DNA from: Streptomyces tirandamycinicus
Lineage (GTDB): Bacteria; Actinomycetota; Actinomycetes; Streptomycetales; Streptomycetaceae
Assembly: GCF_003097515.1 (NCBI RefSeq)
Contig: NZ_CP029188.1
Coordinates: forward strand, 1,598,501 to 1,662,500
Length of the DNA stretch: 64,000 nucleotides
Reading direction: 5' to 3'
Notes under the pieces: generated by a model
The model's database searches: none
The model's input: the letters and a program-made list of their open reading frames with translations, nothing else
Told to the model about the DNA's origin: nothing
Position numbers and translations under genes: made by a program
In this document: positions 53,471 through 64,000 of the stretch, in pieces
Layout of the letters: each line of letters begins with the position of its first letter
Position numbering within the stretch: the stretch's first letter is position 1

Positions 53471-54493
53471 CTTGCGTTCGGTGACGAGCAGCCAGAGCAG
53501 GTAGACGCCGCCGAGCACCCCGGTGACGACACCGACCGGCAGCCGGCGGTCGCCGAACGCCGAGGTGGCCACCCAGTCGGCGACGACCAGCAGGGCGGCG
53601 CCCAGCACGGCGCTCGCGGCCACGTTCGGACCGGGCGAGCGGGTGAGCCGGCGGGCGAGCTGCGGGGCGCTGAGCGCCACGAAGACGATCGGGCCCGCCG
53701 CGGCCGTGGCGACGGCGGTCAGCAGCACCGCGGAGCCCATCAGCACGGCGCGGGTCCGTTCGACGCGGATGCCGAGCGCGTACGCGGCGTCGTCGCCCAT
53801 CTCCAGCATCCGCAGGGGCCGCCCGTAGGCCAGGGACAGCGGGATGAGCACCGCGCAGACGGCGAGCAGCGGCCAGAACTGGCTCCAGTCGAGGCCGTCG
53901 AGCGAGCCCGTCATCCACGTGACGGCCCGGGTGGCGTCGACGAGGTCGGCCTTGGTGACGAGGTAGTGGATGGCGCCGGTGAGCATCGCGGCGATGCCGA
54001 TGCCCACCAGCACCAGCCGGTAGCCGTGCACGCCCCGCTTCCAGGCGAGGAGGTAGACGGCCGCGCCGGTCGCCAGTCCGCCGGCCATCGCGCCGCCCGC
54101 GGTGGCGAAGGCGTCGCCCCCGAACAGCACGATCACCGTCAGCGCGCCGACGCTCGAGCCCTGGGCGAATCCGAGCACGTCCGGACTGCCCAGCGGATTG
54201 CGCGAGATGGACTGGAAGAGCGCCCCGCCGACCGCGAGCGCCGCACCGACCAGCAGCGCCACCAGGACCCGCGGCAGCCGTACGTCCCGGACGATGAACT
54301 CCTGCGCGGCTGTGCCGTCGCCGAGCAGGGTGGCGACGACCTCGCCGGGCGCCATCGGGAAGTCACCGCTGCCGACGAGCACGACGGCGGCGGCCAGCGC
54401 GGCGGCCAGCAGCAGCAGGACGGCGAGGGCCGCCCTCGGGTCCACCCGCACGGACAGCCCGCCCGGGGTGCGTATCGCCTTCACGGCCTTCAC
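53456..54493 (-). CDS. Iron-siderophore ABC transporter permease (FecCD family), second
   Basis: This is a BtuC/FecD-type permease of 345 aa with about nine to ten membrane helices. Family motifs are LPRVLVALLVGAALAVGGALFQ, RNPLGSPDVLGFAQGSSVGAL and, near the end, GPIVFVALSAPQLARRL and RRLPVGVVTGVLGGVYLLWLL. GTG 54493 overlaps the first permease stop (GTGA), so the pair is translated as a heterodimer. Controlled from the iron box at 55556-55574. Confidence 0.94.
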   Translation of the reverse strand: MKAVKAIRTPGGLSVRVDPRAALAVLLLLAAALAAAVVLVGSGDFPMAPGEVVATLLGDGTAAQEFIVRDVRLPRVLVALLVGAALAVGGALFQSISRNPLGSPDVLGFAQGSSVGALTVIVLFGGDAFATAGGAMAGGLATGAAVYLLAWKRGVHGYRLVLVGIGIAAMLTGAIHYLVTKADLVDATRAVTWMTGSLDGLDWSQFWPLLAVCAVLIPLSLAYGRPLRMLEMGDDAAYALGIRVERTRAVLMGSAVLLTAVATAAAGPIVFVALSAPQLARRLTRSPGPNVAASAVLGAALLVVADWVATSAFGDRRLPVGVVTGVLGGVYLLWLLVTERKAGRI

Positions 54494-55551
54494 AGCTGCG
54501 CCATCCTCTTGCGCCGTACGAGATGGATGAACACGGGTCCGCCGATGAACGCGGTGACCACGCCGACCTGCAGCTCCGAGGGACGGGCGACCATCCGGCC
54601 GACGACGTCCGACCCGAGCAGCAGCACGGGCGACAGCACGGCGGCGTACGGCAGGATCCACCGCATGTCGGGGCCGGTGACGGCCCGGACGAGATGCGGG
54701 ACCATCAGCCCGATGAACACGATGGGCCCGCAGGCGGCGGTCGCCGCACCGCACAGCAGGGTGACCGCGACCATGGCCAGCACCCGGGTCCGGTTGACAT
54801 GGGCGCCCAGGGCACGGGCGGTGTCTTCGCCCATCTCCATTGCGTTGAGCGGCCGGGCGATCAGCAGGGCCAGCACCACCCCGGCGGCGATGAAGGGCGT
54901 CACCTTGCCGATCGTCGCGGGATCGGCCGAGGCGAGCGAGCCGACGGTCCAGAAGCGCAGCCGGTCCAGGGCCGCCGAGTCCAGCAGCTGCACGGCGTTG
55001 ACATAGCCGAACAGCGCGGCCGTGGCGGCCGTACCGGCGAGCGCGAGCCGTACCGGCGTGGCACCGCGACTGCCGCCCAGCACGTACACGGCCACCGAGA
55101 CCACGCCGGCGCCGAGAAGGGCGAACCACACGTACTCGGAGATCGAGGTGACCCCGAGGAAGCTGATGGCCGTGACGACCGCGGCGGCCGCGCCCGCGTT
55201 GACCCCGAGCAGACCGGGCTCGGCGAGCGGATTGCGGGTCAGCGCCTGCATCACCGCACCGGAGAGGCCCAGGGCGACGCCCACCAGAAGGCCGAGCACC
55301 GTCCTCGGCACCCGGACATCGCGGATCACCACGTCGTTGCCGGTACCGGTGTTCTGGAAGAGCCCGTGCCACACATCGGCGACCGGTACCGGCTTGGCAC
55401 CGATCGCGATGCTCGCGACACAGACCAGTATCAGGACGGCGACGGCGAGCAGCAGACCGGCCGCGCGCAGCGCATGGCGCCCACCCGGCTCGGGCGCGGA
55501 TGCCGCGGCCGTCCGGTCCGCGCTCTGTTCGGGAGGACTGTCGACCAACAC
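54490..55551 (-). CDS. Iron-siderophore ABC transporter permease (FecCD family), first
   Basis: This permease of 353 aa has a ~25-residue cytosolic N-terminus and then about ten helices. VPRTVLGLLVGVALGLSGAVMQ and RNPLAEPGLLGVNAGAA are the family signatures; GPIVFIGLMVPHLVRAVTGPD is the coupling region to the ATPase. GTG 55551 lies 4 bases from an iron box, so translation starts at or near the 5' end of the mRNA. It heads the three-gene import operon. Confidence 0.94.
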   Translation of the reverse strand: MLVDSPPEQSADRTAAASAPEPGGRHALRAAGLLLAVAVLILVCVASIAIGAKPVPVADVWHGLFQNTGTGNDVVIRDVRVPRTVLGLLVGVALGLSGAVMQALTRNPLAEPGLLGVNAGAAAAVVTAISFLGVTSISEYVWFALLGAGVVSVAVYVLGGSRGATPVRLALAGTAATAALFGYVNAVQLLDSAALDRLRFWTVGSLASADPATIGKVTPFIAAGVVLALLIARPLNAMEMGEDTARALGAHVNRTRVLAMVAVTLLCGAATAACGPIVFIGLMVPHLVRAVTGPDMRWILPYAAVLSPVLLLGSDVVGRMVARPSELQVGVVTAFIGGPVFIHLVRRKRMAQL

Positions 55552-55555
55552 GCGG

Positions 55556-55574
55556 TTAGGTTAGCCTACCCTGC
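55556..55574. promoter_or_regulatory. DmdR/IdeR-type iron box of the siderophore transporter operon
   Basis: TTAGGTTAGCCTACCCTGC matches the actinobacterial iron box (consensus TTAGGTTAGGCTNACCTAA) well over its left and central part. It covers a TAGGCT -10 on the minus strand, 11 nt before the GTG. Repression by iron-loaded DmdR1 is expected. Confidence 0.85.
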
Positions 55575-55762
55575 CAACTCGCCCTGCCGGGGGGAGCGAT
55601 CCGGGTCCCATCCCGCCGCGTCCGCTCACCGGCCGGTGTCTTCCCCGCCTGCGGCGACCCGCCCCTCCCCGCCGGCCCCGCCCTCCGGTGCGTTCACCGG
55701 TGCGTTCACCGGCCGGCGCCTTCCCGGCCTCCCGGCAACCGGCCCCGGTCCCCCGTGTCCGT

Positions 55763-56797
55763 TCACCAGCCCAGCCGGGCCAGGGCCTTCCCCGCCTCGG
55801 GCGACCGGTCCCCGTCCCCCGCATACGTCCACGCCGCCGCACACAGTGCCCGCAGCCCGTCGAGCCGCCCGCCGTCCCCGTCGATCACCAGCGCGTCCCC
55901 CCGCACGGATGCCGTCCAGCCACCGCAGGCGAACCCCTCACCTGAACCGGCGGACCTCACCTCGGGCTGTCCGGTGAGCAGCCCCCTCAGGTCCTCGTCC
56001 ACGTAGGTCGGCCGGTGCTTCGGCTCCGCACGCAGCAGCTGCGCCGGGTCCGTCACCCCCGTCAGCACCAGCAGCGAGTCCACCCCGCCGTTGAACGCGC
56101 CCTCGATGTCGGTGTCGAGCCGGTCCCCGATCACCAGTGGCCGCTCGGCGCCGGTCCGCAGGACCGTCTCCCGGTGCATCGGCGGCAGCGGCTTCCCCGC
56201 GACCTGCGGCCGGCGGCCGGTCGCGATCCGCACGGCCTCGACCGCCGCGCCGTTCCCCGGCGCGATCCCCCGCGCACTCGGGATCGTCAGGTCCGTGTTC
56301 GACGCGAACCACGGCACCCCGCGCGCCACCGCGTACGACGCCTCGGCGAGCCGGCCCCACGTCAGCTCCGGGCCGCCGTACCCCTGGACCACGGCCGCCG
56401 GGTCGTCGTCCGCCGAGTCCACCGGCTCCAGACCGCGCTCGCGCAGCGCCACCCGCAGCCCCTCACCGCCGATGACGAGCACCCGCGAACCCGCCGGGAC
56501 CTGTTCGGCGATCAGCCGGGCCACGGCCTGTGCCGAGGTGATCACATCGTGGGCCTGCGCGGGCACGCCCAGTTCGGTGAGGTGCGCCGCCACCGCCTCC
56601 GGCGTGCGCAGGGCGTTGTTCGTGACGTACGCCAGATGCATCCCGCCGTCGCGCGCCGTCCGCAGGGACGCCACCGCGTGCGGCACGGGCTCCCCTCCGG
56701 CGTACACCACCCCGTCGAGGTCGAGCAGAGCCGTGTCGTACACCTCGCTGAGCGGCCGCGCGCTGCCGCCCGGCCTGGTTCCGCCCTGCTCACCCAT
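55763..56797 (-). CDS. HAD-superfamily (IIA) hydrolase, NagD/PGP-like
   Basis: This is a cytosolic phosphatase of 344 aa. HAD motif I is LLDLDGVVYAG (nucleophile Asp plus second Asp), motif II VTNNALRTPEAV, motif III K in GKPLPPMH, and motif IV GDRLDTDIEGA. The cap sequence is of type IIA. Candidate substrates are p-nitrophenyl-type sugar phosphates or phosphoglycolate; the natural one is not known. ATG 56797 follows GGAG by 4-5 nt. In the last ~55 residues sits an acidic extra segment (VRSAGSGEGFACGGW). Confidence 0.92.
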   Translation of the reverse strand: MGEQGGTRPGGSARPLSEVYDTALLDLDGVVYAGGEPVPHAVASLRTARDGGMHLAYVTNNALRTPEAVAAHLTELGVPAQAHDVITSAQAVARLIAEQVPAGSRVLVIGGEGLRVALRERGLEPVDSADDDPAAVVQGYGGPELTWGRLAEASYAVARGVPWFASNTDLTIPSARGIAPGNGAAVEAVRIATGRRPQVAGKPLPPMHRETVLRTGAERPLVIGDRLDTDIEGAFNGGVDSLLVLTGVTDPAQLLRAEPKHRPTYVDEDLRGLLTGQPEVRSAGSGEGFACGGWTASVRGDALVIDGDGGRLDGLRALCAAAWTYAGDGDRSPEAGKALARLGW

Positions 56798-56920
56798 GCC
56801 GCTCCGCTCCTCACTCCCGGCTCCCGGTCCACCCGGCCGGAGCCCTCGATCCGTGGCGCGCCCCGATCTCGCGCGCTCCCCCGATCATCGCTCATCCCAC
56901 CGGCCACATACGATGCACCA

Positions 56921-58201
56921 ATGAGCGCGCGAGGTGACAGGGCAGCCGAGGGTCTGCACATGGTCCCGTTCCGTGGACTCCGCTACGTCCCCGAGCGGGT
57001 CGGCAGCCTCGCCGCGGTGACCTCGCCCCCCTACGACGTCGTCGTACGGCCCGACGGGCTGCACCATCTCGAGTCCGCGGACCCGTACAACATCGTCCGG
57101 CTGATCCTCCCCCAGGCGGCGACCGCCAGCGCGCGCCACGAACAGGCCGCCGAGACCCTCGAACGCTGGGTCGCCGAGGGCGTCCTCGCCCCCGACCCGC
57201 AGCCCGCGCTGTACGTCTACGAGCAGCGCCGGGGCGTCATCCTGCAGCGCGGCATCATCGGGGCGCTGGCCCTCTCCGCCCCCGAGGAGGGCGTCGTCCT
57301 CCCGCACGAGGACGTGATGCCGCACGTGGTGGCCGACCGCACGGACCTGATGCGCACCACCGGCGCCAATCTCGAACCGCTGCTGCTGACCTACCGCAGC
57401 GAGGGTCCCGCGAACGGGGCGAGCGCGGTCATCGAACGCGTCATCCACGAGGAACCCCTGCTGTCGACGACCACCGAGGACGGGTTCAGCCACCGCCTCT
57501 GGTCGGTCACCGACGCCGGCGACCTCGCCGACATCGCCGCCGACCTGGCCCGCCAGCAGGCGCTGATCGCCGACGGCCACCACCGCTGGGCCACCTACCT
57601 CCAGCTCCGCGACGAGCAACGCACGCCCGGTGCCTGGAGCTACGGCCTGGTCCTGCTCATCGACACCGCCCGCTATCCCCTCCAGGTCAGGGCCATCCAC
57701 CGGCTGCTGAACCGGCTGCCGGTCGCGGACGCGCTCGCCGCGGTGGACGGGCTGTTCCGGGTACGCCGGATCGACGGGCCGCTGTCGCACGCCCTCGGCG
57801 CCCTGGCGGAGGCCGTCGGCGAGGGCAACGCGTACGTTCTCGCCGGGGACGGCCGCTTCCATCTGATCGACCGGCCCGACCCCGCGCTCCTGGAGCGTAC
57901 GGTCCCGGCCGACCGCCCGGACGCCTGGCGCCGGCTCGACGCGACCGTGCTCCACGCCACCCTGCTGGAGCGGATCTGGCACATCCCGGACTCGCCCGAG
58001 CAGATCACCTACATCCACGACACGGAGGCCGCGGTGGTCCAGGCGGAGCGCCGAGGTGGCACAGCCGTGCTGATGCACCCCGTACGCGAGGAGGTCGTGC
58101 GGGACCTGGCCCGGCAGGGTGTCACGATGCCCCGCAAGTCGACGTCCTTCGGCCCGAAGCCGGCGACGGGACTGGTACTGCGCAGCCTGAGCCTGGACTG
58201 A
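56921..58201 (+). CDS. DUF1015-family protein
   Basis: This cytosolic protein of 426 aa belongs to an uncharacterised family. Conserved parts are PFRGLRYVPERVGSLAAVTSPPYDVV, ADPYNIVRLILP, VLPHEDVMPHVVADRTDLMR, and the His-rich IADGHHRWATYLQLRDEQ, which could bind metal or act in catalysis. No function is established. TACGAT at 56909-56914 lies 6 nt before the ATG, suggesting a leaderless mRNA. It is divergent from the HAD gene and ends at a clean terminator. Confidence 0.9.
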   Translation: MSARGDRAAEGLHMVPFRGLRYVPERVGSLAAVTSPPYDVVVRPDGLHHLESADPYNIVRLILPQAATASARHEQAAETLERWVAEGVLAPDPQPALYVYEQRRGVILQRGIIGALALSAPEEGVVLPHEDVMPHVVADRTDLMRTTGANLEPLLLTYRSEGPANGASAVIERVIHEEPLLSTTTEDGFSHRLWSVTDAGDLADIAADLARQQALIADGHHRWATYLQLRDEQRTPGAWSYGLVLLIDTARYPLQVRAIHRLLNRLPVADALAAVDGLFRVRRIDGPLSHALGALAEAVGEGNAYVLAGDGRFHLIDRPDPALLERTVPADRPDAWRRLDATVLHATLLERIWHIPDSPEQITYIHDTEAAVVQAERRGGTAVLMHPVREEVVRDLARQGVTMPRKSTSFGPKPATGLVLRSLSLD

Positions 58202-58253
58202 CGGACCCCGGCACGCCGGGCGCAGGGCGAGGAGAGGCTCGGTACGAGGAGGA

Positions 58254-58287
58254 CCCGGCGCCCGAGCTGTTCCGCTCGGGCGCCGGG
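58254..58287. terminator. Stem-loop between convergent genes
   Basis: CCCGGCGCCCGAG and CTCGGGCGCCGGG form a 13-bp perfect stem around the loop CTGTTCCG. It sits 52 bases after the DUF1015 stop and 40 bases beyond the end of the convergent TPR gene. Confidence 0.85.
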
Positions 58288-58327
58288 CCCTCGGTCGTCG
58301 TGCGTGCCCTCCGTCGGCGACGCGGGA

Positions 58328-60277
<1,950 letters not shown>

Positions 60278-60361
60278 CGGTGAGGCTCCTGTCTTTGGGT
60301 ACCGCAGTCAATTCTCGCGCAGTCGGCCGGCCGACGCGCTTCGGGAAACATGCAAAACAAA

Positions 60362-60402
60362 AGGACCCGTGGTCCCAGCTGAACGCTGGGACCACGGGTC
60401 CT
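60362..60402 (-). terminator. Intrinsic terminator of the rRNA operon
   Basis: On the minus strand AGGACCCGTGGTCCCAGC and its complement form an 18-bp perfect stem with the 5-nt loop GTTCA, followed by TTTTGTTTTG. It is a classic rho-independent terminator, just after the 5S gene. Confidence 0.95.
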
Positions 60403-60412
60403 GAAAGATTGT

Positions 60413-60529
60413 TCGGCGGCGTCCTACTCTCCCACAGGGTCCCCCCTGCAGTACCATCGGCGCTGAAAGGCTTAGCTTCCGGGTTCGGAATGTAACCGGG
60501 CGTTTCCCTAACGCTATGACCACCGAAAC
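60413..60529 (-). rRNA. rrf: 5S ribosomal RNA
   Basis: On the minus strand the sequence runs from GTTTCGGTGGTCATAGCG to GTGGGAGAGTAGGACGCCGC, with the central CCGAACCCGGAAGCTAAG, all typical of actinobacterial 5S. Length about 117 nt; the ends may be off by 1-3 bases. It lies ~100 bases downstream of the 23S gene and just before the terminator. Confidence 0.97.
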
Positions 60530-60632
60530 CCTATCAAACCATCGAACCAGCCGACCAGCACCCCACCACCGGCGGTAACGCGGTCTCGGCATGTTCGCAA
60601 CTTCAGAACAAACACAGTGGACGCGAGCAACT

Positions 60633-63753
<3,121 letters not shown>

Positions 63754-64000
63754 GGCCACAGATGCTCGCGTCCACTGTGCAGTTCTCAAGCAACGACCAG
63801 CCACCCACCACCCCCAACCCAACGGCTGGAGTTCACTGGGGCCGGCGTACCAAGGGACAAGCCACAACGGCCCGTGCCCTCAGACACCCAACAGCGTGCC
63901 CGACACCCTCACCGACCCCCGTCTCGTTCCACGCTCCGAAGAGCAGTACTAGAAACCGGGGAAACCGGTCGAGTGTGCCGAGTAGTCAACGTTCCACCCA
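63754..64000 (-). other. 16S-23S internal transcribed spacer, partial
   Basis: These are 247 bases of spacer upstream of 23S, running off the window. No tRNA is found, as is usual for Streptomyces rRNA operons. The part 63763-63779 pairs perfectly with 60613-60629 and should form the RNase III processing stem of pre-23S rRNA. Confidence 0.85.

Noticed and set aside
53311..53532. N-terminal extension of the transporter ATPase through the tandem repeat
   Set aside because: It would translate duplicated gene-end DNA; ABC homology and a ribosome-binding site place the start at 53310.
63754..64000. tRNA genes in the 16S-23S spacer
   Set aside because: No cloverleaf-like or TTCGAATC-type sequence found; Streptomyces spacers usually lack tRNAs.

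Overview
This window is chromosomal DNA of a Streptomyces-like actinomycete. The evidence is very high GC with third positions almost all G or C, many GTG starts, 4-nt ATGA/GTGA stop-start overlaps, and a conserved core gene order: der, plsC-like, cmk, tyrA, aroH; then rluB, scpB, scpA, RHH protein, parA, ald; then pyrG, recN, nadK, tlyA. A DmdR-type iron box and the 3' part of an rRNA operon with typical high-GC Gram-positive 5S and 23S sequences agree. I ran no database search; names rest on recognised motifs and order.

Layout. 0-9 kb: a truncated MFS exporter, a PAP2-fold protein, an I78-type inhibitor, cytochrome oxidase subunit I (ctaD), a WYL regulator, a glycosyltransferase and two conserved hypotheticals. 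9-14 kb: der, an acyltransferase, cmk, tyrA and aroH, all on the minus strand. 14-18.9 kb: a three-gene exported redox module (exported protein, His-rich membrane protein, Rieske lipoprotein), an ArsR/VOC pair with its own operator, and a divergent PhzF/LysR pair. 18.8-22.4 kb: an accessory-looking cassette (XRE regulator, 75-aa protein, CxxC micro-protein, 39-aa peptide, large PIMT-type methyltransferase) next to a collagen-like gene remnant. 22.4-28 kb: an RlaP-type nucleotidyltransferase facing a tightly coupled NAD operon (pnuC, nadR-like, NrtR-like NUDIX regulator, ADP-ribosylglycohydrolase) with a palindromic operator; then a PLP enzyme.

28-40 kb: chromosome-organisation genes (scpA, scpB, ParA, RHH protein), rluB, alanine dehydrogenase, a STAND/TPR ATPase, ADP-ribose pyrophosphatase and CTP synthase. 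40-49 kb: a GH15 hydrolase, an FAD oxidoreductase, a PucR regulator, a second glycosyltransferase, an unresolved coding remnant and recN. 49.7-56.8 kb: NAD kinase, TlyA, an SCP2-like protein, an iron-boxed siderophore ABC transporter and a HAD phosphatase. 56.9-64 kb: a DUF1015 protein, an unusual RGG/RDDR-repeat TPR protein, and the 5S and 23S genes of an rRNA operon whose 16S lies off the right edge.

The best candidates for something undescribed are the PIMT/39-aa peptide cassette (18.8-22.1 kb), the RGG-TPR protein directly behind the rRNA operon (58.3-60.3 kb), the NAD/ADP-ribose operon with its RlaP neighbour (22.4-26.8 kb), and the Rieske/membrane redox module (14.2-15.9 kb). Short tandem repeats in intergenic DNA are frequent throughout.
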